Origin: an uncultured Muribaculaceae bacterium
GTDB lineage: Bacteria > Bacteroidota > Bacteroidia > Bacteroidales > Muribaculaceae
NCBI GenBank assembly: GCA_947178505.1
Contig: CAMWYR010000021.1
Span: forward strand, 1-34,567
DNA length: 34,567 nt
Reading direction: 5' to 3'
Under the pieces are notes generated by a model. The model did no database searches and had not been told where the DNA came from. It saw only the letters and a list, made by a program, of their open reading frames with translations. Positions 26,228-33,836 of this stretch are shown piece by piece (positions within the stretch are counted from its first letter, which is position 1; every line of letters starts with the position of its first letter). The translations under genes were made by a program, and so were the position numbers.

Positions 26228-26554
26228 ATTTTCGCTGAATCCGTGGTTGCAACACCATTAACTTATTATGTGATTACGATATAGGTTAGATCATGTTTCA
26301 ACCGCACTCCGAGAGTGCAGTTCATGTCGTAAAATTAGGTAAAATTTCTTAAAATGGAAAATATTACTCCCATTATTGCATTTAAAATTTTCTAAAAAAA
26401 ATACCGGGGTAACTGTAAAATAAGAAAAACTCATTCAAAAACATCTTATAAAATGTCTTAAATGAGTATGGTCGGGAAGGCGCGGGGCGATGAGCCCTGA
26501 AATATATTGCGGTGTTGAACCGGATGCAACCGCGTCAGTTCTTTTATCGTACAA
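26228..26554 (-). promoter_or_regulatory. Intergenic region with weak nrdJ promoter candidate
   Basis: This 327-bp AT-rich gap holds no convincing gene. On the minus strand TAATTTTAC (26329-26337) is one base off the -7 consensus, with TTTC (26357-26360) 19 bp upstream. The leader would contain a small hairpin, GCACTC/GAGTGC (26304-26318). I see no cobalamin riboswitch and no clear NrdR box pair. The far part holds the terminator of the preceding gene (26418-26467). Confidence 0.35.
26418..26467 (-). terminator. Terminator after the minus-strand gene at 26555
   Basis: On the minus strand ACTCATT and AATGAGT close an imperfect stem (inner AAGACAT with ATGTTTT), followed by a T-rich tail. In plus coordinates the arms lie at 26461-26467 and 26429-26435. 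It is 88 bp past the stop codon. Confidence 0.7.
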
Positions 26555-27265
26555 TCAGTTCATGCAGAGATTCCTGACAGCTCCCTTACGGTTTTTCACG
26601 TAGAGTCGTGACGATCTGAGCACTTCGGAGAAACGCGGCAGTTTCTGCTTTGGAGCGTAGAATAGGATAAGGTCCATCTGGTGGGAACTGATGCAGCCAT
26701 AGCAGTTCTGTTCGGCAACGTAGGCTCCGGTGATACGGTTGTCGGCCATAATCTTAGTAACGGCGACGGCATCGTTGAAAGCGAGCCGGCCGACGCGGCT
26801 GCCGTTATAAAACACGTCGATCATCTCGACGCCGTCAACGCGGCAGTTGACAAGCTTCACCGGCTGCCCCGGGAGAAGGCGGTGGAGTTCGTGGGCGCCG
26901 TCAAACGTATCCGGGCCGCATGTGAGCGATATTATCTGGCTTCTTTCCGATCCGTGGCGCTTGCCGATCGCCTCAATCCGCTCCTTCATGTCGATATAGG
27001 CGTCAAATCCTATCAGTTCGATAGTTTTCCGCATCAGTGTTTCCTCTTTTTTATCTGAAGCTGGCCCCTGTGCGCTGCAGAGTCCCTCCTTATAGGCTGA
27101 GGTTACATTTTCCTCACTCATAGCGTCGGATTCCTTCCGGTAATCGAGCGGGTAAGCCTCTTCATTTTCGTCATCATGCGTGGCATTGCGTTCAATGTGA
27201 CGCTGCACGTAGTAGGCGAGTGCGGCCATAGTGATTATGCTGAGTATAATTATAAAGTCTGTCAT
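26555..27265 (-). CDS. Membrane-anchored protein of unknown function (possible HIRAN-like domain)
   Basis: A 236-residue protein. The N-terminus is a single transmembrane helix (FIIILSIITMAALAYYV) followed by a basic/acidic linker (about residues 20-75) and a cytoplasmic C-terminal domain. That domain has a helix (TIELIGFDAYIDMKERIEAI), then a strand-rich core (QPVKLVNCRVDGVEMIDVFY, GSRVGRLAFNDAVAVTKIM). The core loosely recalls HIRAN domains, in which a small strand cluster precedes an 'iGxl' turn and a helix. The match is weak and could be chance. A C-terminal cysteine pair (NCYGC) is notable. It is transcribed alone, with terminators on both sides, and no promoter of the local type is obvious. 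I do not know its job. Confidence 0.75.
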   Translation of the reverse strand: MTDFIIILSIITMAALAYYVQRHIERNATHDDENEEAYPLDYRKESDAMSEENVTSAYKEGLCSAQGPASDKKEETLMRKTIELIGFDAYIDMKERIEAIGKRHGSERSQIISLTCGPDTFDGAHELHRLLPGQPVKLVNCRVDGVEMIDVFYNGSRVGRLAFNDAVAVTKIMADNRITGAYVAEQNCYGCISSHQMDLILFYAPKQKLPRFSEVLRSSRLYVKNRKGAVRNLCMN

Positions 27266-27369
27266 GGCTTTGAATCTGATTTTTAAGTAGTTTCGATAAC
27301 TTTGATATTCATTTATATAACCCGTGAGCCATGTTAAAAGATTGATGTGCGTGGCAAAAAAACGTTAAT

Positions 27370-27395
27370 AAAAAAGCGGCCCCGCCTGGGGCCGC
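27370..27395 (-). terminator. Strong terminator closing the TlpA-DUF6029-Omp28-T9SS operon
   Basis: A perfect 8-bp GC-only stem pairs GCGGCCCC (27376-27383) with GGGGCCGC (27388-27395) around a 4-nt loop. Read on the minus strand it ends in six T residues. It lies about 50 bp past the last gene of the operon. Confidence 0.9.
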
Positions 27396-27445
27396 TCAAT
27401 ATCCCACGCTCTCCGCGGGAGAAGTCAATAATGGATTCGGAGAGT

Positions 27446-28111
27446 TTACTTCACAACGAATTTGCCGGTCTTGCTGCCGAGACGGTAGATATAGATGCCG
27501 GGTGCATAGGAGGCAGTACTTACCGAACCCTGTTCGCGCACTGTCGCATTGTAAACTTCCTGTCCTGCAGTGTTGTAAAGGGCGAGTGTAGTCGGAGCCT
27601 CCACTGAATAGTTGAGGGCACCGTTGCCGACAGTTACGTTTTCAGCCGAAACTGCGGTCACCTTAACGCCGGCAGCATCCGGGTCAAACTTAAGGGTGAT
27701 CTTGTTGATTGTGCTACCGAAAAGGTCATCGATAACGGTGATGTCGGTCGAAACAATCTCTGTAATTTCTACAGGAGAGAAATATTCATATTCGAGATCA
27801 TAGCTCTGGCCTGCGTTCGCGCGGAATGAAGCACTTGTCACGCTTGTGCCCGACTGGCAGCCTCCGCCGATGCAGAGCTGAATCGACTGGCCCGTGGTGC
27901 AGTCAGCCACCACCTTGATCTGCTGGCTTGCAGTGGCAACGACCGTCACCGCGGGAGCGAGCACGTAGTCAAAACCCTGCTCTTCCTGATCGCTGTAGAC
28001 GAGCGTGGTGCCGTTCTCGATTTCATGACCCTGATAAAAGAACTTGACGTTCTGTGCCTGCGTGCCGAGTGCTACGGCAGCGCATGCCAATAATGCGTAA
28101 ATCTTCTTCAT
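27446..28111 (-). CDS. Secreted protein with T9SS type A C-terminal sorting domain
   Basis: A 221-residue exported protein. The signal peptide (IYALLACAAVALGTQAQ) ends near residue 19. The central part is beta-rich with three close cysteines (VADC, QLC, GGGC at about 90-106). The last 75 residues form a T9SS type A sorting domain: LALYNTAGQEVYNATV, then YAPGIYIYRLGSKTGKFVVK, with the typical PGIY and terminal KxVVK pattern. Such domains direct export through the type IX system and attachment at the cell surface or release. It is the last gene of a four-gene operon, 27 bp after an Omp28 lipoprotein. The cargo function is unknown. The cysteines and its neighbours suggest disulfide-linked chemistry, which is inference. 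Confidence 0.85.
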   Translation of the reverse strand: MKKIYALLACAAVALGTQAQNVKFFYQGHEIENGTTLVYSDQEEQGFDYVLAPAVTVVATASQQIKVVADCTTGQSIQLCIGGGCQSGTSVTSASFRANAGQSYDLEYEYFSPVEITEIVSTDITVIDDLFGSTINKITLKFDPDAAGVKVTAVSAENVTVGNGALNYSVEAPTTLALYNTAGQEVYNATVREQGSVSTASYAPGIYIYRLGSKTGKFVVK

Positions 28112-28138
28112 ATTGTTGGTTTTTACTTGTTGTTCGGT

Positions 28139-28993
28139 TTATTCAGCGGATTCCTCATCTGCGATGACGGGCACGCGAGCCACTTGTAAAACACCGGTTG
28201 CATCAGAAATGATTGCAACAATGGAGAGATTTTTCGCAACCCAGTGCTCCTGTTCGTTCCAGACCGTATTGATCGAGGCCTCCACTATCTGTTCGATACC
28301 GCTCGCGAGGGGGAGGGCATCGCCGCGCAGACCGGGAAGCACCTGGCCACGGAACACTCCGTCGTGCACATAATCAGTGATTGTCTGGTTGCCGTCGCGC
28401 TGGAGAGCAACAATCTGGTCTTCCACCACCCAGAACTGAATGTTGGCCGTATGCTGCGATGTGCTCAACACTTTAGCGGTCATATCGATTCTGCCCGTTT
28501 CCGAGTTAGCGGTAGCGGGAGTATAGTTAACTGTCAGGTCAAGCGTCACGTCGGTCGTGGTCTGCAGCGCGTTGTAGACGGCCGTGGGCCAGAGCGAGTA
28601 ATTTGTGGCCGGACCCATATTGATGCTTCCCATCGGGAATGATGTGATGCCGTAGGTCTCCATAATGGCGTTGCCTTCATCGGTCATGAGACCGACGAGA
28701 TTACGCTCGAAGTTAGTGCGGCTCTTTGACACGCCGAACGTGCCGCAATGGATGCTGACAGCGATCAGTTTGTCGCCATACTGCTCCTCGAGCGACTTGA
28801 TAGTGCGGTGAGCGTCTGGGCAGTTAAGACAGTTCTGTCCCGTGAAGTCCTCGAGAAGCACCGTCCGCTCCGCCTTAACCCCTTCAGTTAGGATATAGCG
28901 ATCGTCAGGTTTGACATCATCGCAGGCGGTGGTGCCGGCAAGGAGCAGTCCCGCTGCCACGACGCCGTATATGTTACGGATGTTCATTATCAT
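28139..28993 (-). CDS. Omp28-related outer-membrane lipoprotein with CxxC
   Basis: A 284-residue lipoprotein of the Omp28 family, first known from Porphyromonas. The signal peptide ends at a lipobox (LAGTTAC) with Cys24 lipidated. The mature part begins with a thioredoxin-like strand, and VLLEDFTGQNCLNCPDAH carries a CxxC pair (Cys55, Cys58). The rest resembles a thioredoxin-like fold followed by an immunoglobulin-like beta region (VTLDLTVNYTPATANSE). The CxxC suggests thiol reactivity, but the family is mostly described as an outer-membrane or surface protein with unproved function. It lies 15 bp after the barrel gene. A second ATG at 28987 is an alternative start without effect on the lipobox. 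Confidence 0.88.
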   Translation of the reverse strand: MIMNIRNIYGVVAAGLLLAGTTACDDVKPDDRYILTEGVKAERTVLLEDFTGQNCLNCPDAHRTIKSLEEQYGDKLIAVSIHCGTFGVSKSRTNFERNLVGLMTDEGNAIMETYGITSFPMGSINMGPATNYSLWPTAVYNALQTTTDVTLDLTVNYTPATANSETGRIDMTAKVLSTSQHTANIQFWVVEDQIVALQRDGNQTITDYVHDGVFRGQVLPGLRGDALPLASGIEQIVEASINTVWNEQEHWVAKNLSIVAIISDATGVLQVARVPVIADEESAE

Positions 28994-29008
28994 CAGATTG
29001 GAGGGAGA

Positions 29009-30679
29009 TTAGAAATTGTAGGTGTAGTTGATTTTAAAACCATGCATGGCGGGCACGGGGCGGCAGAGACCTCCCGAGCAGTCGAAACCTGCGCGTGTGC
29101 GGCCGTAGCTTAGTCCGAGACGGTTGTTGCGGTAGTTGCCCGTCACGCCGAACATATAGTAATGCGTACCTGTGTCGCCGCAGTTCCACATATCGCTCAC
29201 GGAGAACATAAGGTAGGGCGCCCAGGAGAATTCCACAAGGCCGTAGGCCCAGTCTTTCTGATCCTGCTTCGTGAAGAGATACTGTAGTTCGCCGCGGAGC
29301 GTGAACTTACGGTTGATGCGGTATTTGGCGTCGGCCACGATGATGTTGGTGCGGATATATTTCTCATCGGTCTCCACGATCTTGCCCACGTAGTTGTTGA
29401 AGAGCTGGTTCATATACATGAACGTCATCGTAAGCGGGCCGGAGAACCGCTTTTCCACCTGCAGGTTGATGTCGTAGTAGTTGCAGTCGCCCATTGCGAA
29501 GAAGTTATTCACGGGGCGAGCGCCGTCGGTGCCGTAAATCGACCCGTTCAGTCCTTCGGGAGCCGCCTTGTGCGAAAGGCTCGACACGTAGCTGGCGTTG
29601 AGCGTCACTTTCGTACCGTATCTGCCGCCGAGCGCCGACTTGCGGGGGAAAAGATAGCTGAACGATCCCTGATAAGCCCATTCGCCGGGAGCATTCTGCG
29701 TGGCGTAGGGGTAGAGGGCCGGGAGGGAATAGGTGTGAGTGTAGGTGAAGGCAGGCATGTTGTTGATGAAGGCAGCGATGCCGTCGCGTGTGCGCTGTGA
29801 GCGGAACGACATATTGTAGCTTCTCTTAGCCTGCAGCATTGCGCTCATGCCCTTTTTTGAGAAAGAACCGCTGAGCAGGTAGGCCGTACCGGTACCGTAC
29901 GTATAGTCATTGTCAAAGCTCGGATCTTGTCCTTTCCATGCGAATTCGGCAAGTACGTTCCAGGCTCCCTTATTGAAGCTTGAGCGCACGTCGAAGGCAT
30001 TCACGGCTTTCGGGAGGTTGAGTCGGTAGCTTGTGCCGGGCACGAGGATATCCTCGTCGCGCTCATGCTTGAGCACGTAGCTTCCTCCGATCATCCACGT
30101 TGCATTCCGGTCGGAGAGGGCAGGCATGTAGTCCTGCATGTATATCTCAGCGTTGGCGCCATATATCTGAGAATGCTTGCTCCAGTCCCAGTAGGTGCGC
30201 TGCACGCCGCCGAGTGCGGTAAGCCGGAGACCCTTTACGGCCGTTATGTTGAGGCGTCCGCCGCGGATGGCATTGTCGATTCCGAGCGCGCGCTCCTCAT
30301 AGGTGCGGAGAATGAAGCCGCTGCCGAACTGCTCGTAGAAGTCGCCGCCGGTGAGTTCGAATCCCTTGTATTTACCCTTGACGTAGAAATTGGAGAGACC
30401 CCAGCCGGCGAAGTCGTCCTCATAGCCGGGAAGCGGCCACTTCATGAATTCGGCGCGCAGGCCGGCATCAACATAACGGCTCGCCAGATTCACATCGGCG
30501 TAGGTATTGAAAAGCAACTTGTGATCGTAGGGGCCCGCGCCGATCTCGTGATCGGTCTCAGGGAAAACAAAGTCACCCTGCACCGAACCATGCACGGCCA
30601 CCGGATAATCGGCGTGTGCGCCCGGCGCAAGGAATGCAAGAGTGGCGGCGGAGAGCGTCGCCTTGATATAACTCTTCAT
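29009..30679 (-). CDS. DUF6029-type outer-membrane beta-barrel protein
   Basis: A 556-residue protein with a signal peptide (LSAATLAFLAPGAHA, cleavage near residue 23). The mature sequence is a run of short amphipathic strands rich in Tyr and Trp, with GxY turns, and ends in FKINYTYNF, a classic barrel-terminal aromatic strand. Opening strands (VHGSVQGDFVFPETD) fit the DUF6029 family of Bacteroidetes. It probably forms an outer-membrane pore or scaffold of unknown substrate. It is the second gene of the operon, 14 bp after a TlpA-like thioredoxin and 15 bp before Omp28. These tight gaps and the shared promoter imply one complex or pathway. Confidence 0.85.
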   Translation of the reverse strand: MKSYIKATLSAATLAFLAPGAHADYPVAVHGSVQGDFVFPETDHEIGAGPYDHKLLFNTYADVNLASRYVDAGLRAEFMKWPLPGYEDDFAGWGLSNFYVKGKYKGFELTGGDFYEQFGSGFILRTYEERALGIDNAIRGGRLNITAVKGLRLTALGGVQRTYWDWSKHSQIYGANAEIYMQDYMPALSDRNATWMIGGSYVLKHERDEDILVPGTSYRLNLPKAVNAFDVRSSFNKGAWNVLAEFAWKGQDPSFDNDYTYGTGTAYLLSGSFSKKGMSAMLQAKRSYNMSFRSQRTRDGIAAFINNMPAFTYTHTYSLPALYPYATQNAPGEWAYQGSFSYLFPRKSALGGRYGTKVTLNASYVSSLSHKAAPEGLNGSIYGTDGARPVNNFFAMGDCNYYDINLQVEKRFSGPLTMTFMYMNQLFNNYVGKIVETDEKYIRTNIIVADAKYRINRKFTLRGELQYLFTKQDQKDWAYGLVEFSWAPYLMFSVSDMWNCGDTGTHYYMFGVTGNYRNNRLGLSYGRTRAGFDCSGGLCRPVPAMHGFKINYTYNF

Positions 30680-30693
30680 TTCTGCTTATCGCA

Positions 30694-31191
30694 TTATTTG
30701 TTTAAAAGTGAGCGTACGATCTCGATCAGATGTTCTTCCGAACCATCGGTGTAGCCCGAGTGTGATTCAACGATCTTGCCGTTGCCGTCAACGACTACCA
30801 CGTGCGGGGGATTCTGGCATCCCATCGCGCGGGCGAATTCACCGCTCTGGTCGAGCAGGATATCATATTCCCAGCCTTTTGCGTCGGCTAGAGGCTTCAC
30901 GCGCGATGCGTTCTGCGCTTCGTCGATTGATACGGCATATACCTTAACGCCCGTTTCATCCACCCAGTCTTCATAGTTCTCATGAATGGCGTTGAGCTCG
31001 CGGATGCATGGCTTGCACCATGTGGCCCAGAAACTGATGATATAGGGTTTGCCGTCGTTTGAAAGAGTCGAGGAGTCAACGGGTTTGCCCGAGAGGTCCT
31101 TCAACTGAACCGACGGAAGTTGTGCGAATGCCGAGAGGCCTGTAGCGAGGCCGACAATGAGTGTCAGAATTAGTTTAGAAAATCTTTTCAT
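30694..31191 (-). CDS. TlpA-type periplasmic thioredoxin
   Basis: A 165-residue thioredoxin-fold reductant or oxidant acting in the periplasm. The signal peptide (FSKLILTLIVGLATGLSAFA) ends near residue 23. The active site is WCKPC (Cys59, Cys62) after FWAT, as in the AhpC/TSA-TlpA family. The cis-proline region is PPHVVVVDGNG. The frame is open upstream to 31380, but the promoter lies at 31272-31303 and the ATG at 31191 gives a clean signal peptide. It leads a four-gene operon. The next three genes encode a barrel, a CxxC lipoprotein and a secreted cysteine protein, which suggests electron or thiol exchange across the envelope. That last step is inference. Confidence 0.9.
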   Translation of the reverse strand: MKRFSKLILTLIVGLATGLSAFAQLPSVQLKDLSGKPVDSSTLSNDGKPYIISFWATWCKPCIRELNAIHENYEDWVDETGVKVYAVSIDEAQNASRVKPLADAKGWEYDILLDQSGEFARAMGCQNPPHVVVVDGNGKIVESHSGYTDGSEEHLIEIVRSLLNK

Positions 31192-31271
31192 AGTGCGGAA
31201 ATGGTTTGGAGAAGCCGCCCGACTTCGTTCCGGATCGGCTCCGATTGATATATTCCTTAGTTGGTTCGGTT

Positions 31272-31303
31272 CAAATTTAGTTATTATTTCCGAATCAGCC
31301 AAA
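31272..31303 (-). promoter_or_regulatory. Promoter of the TlpA-DUF6029-Omp28-T9SS operon
   Basis: On the minus strand TTTG (31300-31303) is followed after 20 bp by TAAATTTG (31272-31279), matching both Bacteroidetes elements exactly. The predicted start is near 31265, giving a leader of about 75 nt. This is one of the clearest promoters in the window. Confidence 0.8.
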
Positions 31304-31448
31304 TCTTTTTGCCAAGAAGTTGACTCCCATGCCGCGCGTGCCCGTAATTTCATCTCAATTCGACAGTATTTCGGCCTCATTCAATCCTAAAATTCATCGG
31401 GCGTGCTATTGAAGTGTGCGGGTTGTGGCGCAAATAGGAATTTTTTTG

Positions 31449-31457
31449 TAATTTTGT
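31449..31457 (+). promoter_or_regulatory. -7 element ahead of DAHP synthase/chorismate mutase
   Basis: TAATTTTGT matches TAnnTTTG. No good -33 element is present at the usual distance (TGTG at 31424-31427 is the nearest). The ATG at 31474 would be only about 10 nt from the start. Confidence 0.45.
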
Positions 31458-31473
31458 GTCAAAATAAGGCTAA

Positions 31474-32607
31474 ATGTCAGAAAAAGATAAAATGCGCGAT
31501 GAAGGCATAACCCTGCGGCCTCTTTTCGGAGGGCGTGGGGATGATGCGTCAGCCTCATCAATGCCTCTGCTGCTCGCAGGGCCATGCAGTGCGGAGTCGG
31601 AGGAGCAGGTGGAGGCTACGGCCCGCGACCTGGCAGCGTTGGGCATCCGCTACTTCCGGGCCGGTATCTGGAAACCACGCACGCGCCCCGGTTCGTTCGA
31701 AGGAGTTGGCGCACGCGGGTTGAAATGGCTGAGGAAGAGCGCCTCGCGTCATGGGATGGTGCCACTCACTGAGGTGGCCAACGCGGCGCATCTCCGCGCA
31801 GCGTTGAGGGCCGGAATCAGAAATTTCTGGATCGGCGCCCGGACAGCGGCCAATCCGTTCGCCGTGCAGGAACTCGCCGATGTCTTCGCCTCATTGCCCG
31901 AAGAAGAGAAGGCCGACATCAGCATACTGGTCAAGAATCCCGTCAACCCCGATCTCGAACTCTGGATCGGTGCGCTGCAGCGCCTGAATGCCGCCGGTGT
32001 TCAGCGGCTCGGAGCCATCCACCGCGGTTTTGGCGCCTATGGCGAGACGATCTACCGTAACCGGCCCGAATGGCGCCTTCCCATCGAACTGAAACGTCGC
32101 ATACCGGCACTGCCGGTGATTTGCGACCCGAGCCATATCGCCGGGCGCCGCGGACTCGTGGAGCAGGTGGCCCGCCAGGCCGTCGCCATGGATTTCGACG
32201 GTCTCATACTGGAATGCCATTGCAATCCTGAGGCCGCATTGAGTGATAAAGAACAGCAACTTACCCCGCAGGAACTGTCGCAGTTACTTCCCACGCTCAG
32301 CAAGCGCACCGGAGGTGAGGCGAGTGCCGCTCTGAAGGCCTTCCGTGAGGAAATTGATGCGATTGATGCCGAGATTGTCGTTCTGCTGGCGCGCCGCATG
32401 GCCGTGGCCGATGAGATCGGTGAACTGAAGCGCAAGGAGGGTATACCCGTGTTGCAGCCCGAGCGTTACTGCTCGCTTATGGAGCGCCGGGTGGAGGAGG
32501 CTGAGAAACTCGGTCTCTCCCCGCAATTCATGCGCAAGGTCTTCAGCACGATCCATGATGAATCGGTCGGACGTCAGATTAATCCGTCCGGCAATAATGA
32601 GAAGTGA
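31474..32607 (+). CDS. Bifunctional DAHP synthase / chorismate mutase
   Basis: The N-terminal part (about 1-270) is a type I-beta 3-deoxy-7-phosphoheptulonate synthase, joining phosphoenolpyruvate and erythrose 4-phosphate at the entry to the shikimate pathway. Motifs are AGPCSAES, WKPRTRPGSFEGVG, GAIHRGF and DPSHIAGRR. The C-terminal part (about 285-365) is an AroQ-type chorismate mutase, FREEIDAIDAEIVVLLARRM, converting chorismate to prephenate. Fusion order and length (377) match the Bacteroidetes enzyme. The mutase may give allosteric control, as in related enzymes. A start at 31492 is possible; both precede the conserved domain. It leads an operon with two FdtA-type cupins, the first only 1 bp after its stop. 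No other aromatic pathway gene is nearby. Confidence 0.95.
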   Translation: MSEKDKMRDEGITLRPLFGGRGDDASASSMPLLLAGPCSAESEEQVEATARDLAALGIRYFRAGIWKPRTRPGSFEGVGARGLKWLRKSASRHGMVPLTEVANAAHLRAALRAGIRNFWIGARTAANPFAVQELADVFASLPEEEKADISILVKNPVNPDLELWIGALQRLNAAGVQRLGAIHRGFGAYGETIYRNRPEWRLPIELKRRIPALPVICDPSHIAGRRGLVEQVARQAVAMDFDGLILECHCNPEAALSDKEQQLTPQELSQLLPTLSKRTGGEASAALKAFREEIDAIDAEIVVLLARRMAVADEIGELKRKEGIPVLQPERYCSLMERRVEEAEKLGLSPQFMRKVFSTIHDESVGRQINPSGNNEK

Positions 32608-32608
32608 T

Positions 32609-33043
32609 ATGAGCTCATTCAATGATATGCACAAGGATTTTCCGCGGATCATCGAATTGCCGCGCTATCTCGACCCGCGTGGCAATCTGGCCGTGATAGA
32701 GGAATTGCGCGACATCCCGTTTTCGATCGAACGCGCCCACTGGATATATGATGTGCCGGGTGGGGGTGGGCGCGAGGGGCATGCCTACCGTGCCAACCGC
32801 GAATTGATAATAGCCCTGTCGGGATCGTTTGACGTTATTGTGACCGATCCGCTTGGAACGCGCACGTATACGCTTAATCGCTCATATCAGGCGTTATACC
32901 TGCCCGTGCTCACATGGCGCGAACTTACGAATTTCTCGACAAATGCCGTGGTGCTCGTTGTCAGTTCCCTGCCTTATGATGAGTCGGATTATATCATTGA
33001 TGCTGAGGAATATAAAAAGTTGATAAAAGGTGATGGAAAATAA
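32609..33043 (+). CDS. FdtA/QdtA-family cupin, first of a tandem pair (divergent active site)
   Basis: A 144-residue cupin resembling the sugar 3,4-ketoisomerases FdtA and QdtA that act on dTDP-4-keto sugars. The family core is present: PRGNLAVIEELRDIPFSIERAHWIYDVPGG, then a GREGHAYRANRELIIALSG block. Active members carry a RGxHAH-type motif with two histidines. Here the second is tyrosine (Tyr60 after His58), so isomerase activity may be altered or lost. The start is the ATG at 32609 after a GAGAAG stretch; an earlier ATG at 32597 would overlap the previous gene. It is 1 bp after the DAHP synthase stop. Its 3' end overlaps the next cupin by 11 bp. Confidence 0.85.
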   Translation: MSSFNDMHKDFPRIIELPRYLDPRGNLAVIEELRDIPFSIERAHWIYDVPGGGGREGHAYRANRELIIALSGSFDVIVTDPLGTRTYTLNRSYQALYLPVLTWRELTNFSTNAVVLVVSSLPYDESDYIIDAEEYKKLIKGDGK

Positions 33044-33452
33044 GCGATATACGATCGACGATTGCTGCCTCATCACGCTGGAGCGCTTCCCGAGCGACCG
33101 CCTGGGTAATCTTTCGGTGATTGAGTCCGGGCGGGAACTCCCCTTTGACGTGCGGCGGATGTTCTTTATCTACGACGTGCCGGGCGGTGAATCGCGCGGC
33201 GGTCATTCCCACCGTGCGATCCGTGAGTTTATCGTGGCGGCTTCGGGAAGCTTCTTCATCACCCTCGACGACGGCAAGCGTCAGCGCACCGTCTTGCTCA
33301 ACCGTCCCGACAAAGGTCTGCTGATAGAGCCCGACGTGTGGATCTCCCTTCACGATTTTTCCTCCGGTGCAATTGCCCTTGTCTTCACCTCCGATTTCTA
33401 TGATCCGGCCGATCACATCAAAGATTACGATGAGTTTCTTGGCTCGCGGTAA
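33033..33452 (+). CDS. FdtA/QdtA-family cupin, second of the tandem pair
   Basis: A 139-residue cupin similar to its upstream neighbour (LGNLSVIESGRELPFDVRRMFFIYDVPGGESRGGHSHR). The FdtA histidine pair is intact (His58, His60 in RGGHSHR), so it is the likely active 3,4-ketoisomerase. The expected reaction shifts the keto group of a dTDP-4-keto-6-deoxyhexose. The start is ATG 33033, preceded by AAAAGG; a GTG one codon earlier is also possible. The 11-bp overlap with the previous gene points to translational coupling. No dTDP-sugar synthesis or glycosyltransferase gene is in the window, so the substrate source must lie elsewhere. Confidence 0.87.
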   Translation: MENKRYTIDDCCLITLERFPSDRLGNLSVIESGRELPFDVRRMFFIYDVPGGESRGGHSHRAIREFIVAASGSFFITLDDGKRQRTVLLNRPDKGLLIEPDVWISLHDFSSGAIALVFTSDFYDPADHIKDYDEFLGSR

Positions 33453-33546
33453 ATTTCGGTAGGCGGTGCGGATAATCGTTCCTCGGTGAAAGACTGAGAT
33501 GACGCCGATTGTATATTGATAAATAAATTTCTTAACTTTTAAAGAT

Positions 33547-33720
33547 ATGTTACCACAGGATCCCATCATGCTTCTCAGCTTCATAAACACGCGTCTGCGC
33601 GATGAATATCCCTCGCTTGACGAACTTTGTGCCTCGCTCGACCTCGACCGTAGCGATCTCGAGTCGCAACTTTCAGCCATCGGTTTCGAATATGTGCCCT
33701 CCCTCAATCAATTCAAATAA
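33547..33720 (+). CDS. DUF4250 family small protein
   Basis: A 57-residue open frame starting MLPQDPIMLLSFINTRLRD and ending IGFEYVPSLNQFK, then TAA. The opening MLPxDPxMLLSFxNTxLRD and the acidic middle (SLDELCASLDLD) match my recollection of the DUF4250 family, found in Bacteroidetes and Firmicutes. It is cytoplasmic with no signal peptide. Function is unknown. It lies 94 bp after the cupin and is probably on its own transcript or the tail of that operon. The 94-bp gap shows no clear promoter. The short length makes it easy to miss. Confidence 0.85.
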   Translation: MLPQDPIMLLSFINTRLRDEYPSLDELCASLDLDRSDLESQLSAIGFEYVPSLNQFK

Positions 33721-33758
33721 TCCCTCCTGAATAATCCCAAAACTCCCTCAATCTATTC

Positions 33759-33801
33759 AAAACAGACCCTCTGAGCACATCACGGCTCAAAGGGCCTGTT
33801 T
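33759..33801. terminator. Probable bidirectional terminator between DUF4250 and the BACON-like gene
   Basis: An imperfect stem has three paired blocks, ACAG with CTGT, CCCT with AGGG, and TGAGC with GCTCA, separated by single mismatches. It ends in TTT on the plus side and TTTT on the minus side. It lies between two converging genes. Confidence 0.6.
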
Positions 33802-33836
33802 CAGTTATATGATGTCCGGCGTTTCTTACACACGCT

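Noticed and set aside
26266..26325. A 19-codon upstream frame in the nrdJ leader (minus strand, starts MNCTLG)
   Set aside because: Its ATG lies at or before the predicted transcription start, and it includes a hairpin that explains the composition.
26228..26554. A cobalamin riboswitch upstream of the B12-dependent reductase
   Set aside because: No B12-box-like segment or multi-helix fold was visible by eye, and class II reductases are not usually controlled this way.
31192..31380. A 63-codon N-terminal extension of the TlpA-like protein
   Set aside because: It spans the exact-match promoter and would bury the signal peptide.
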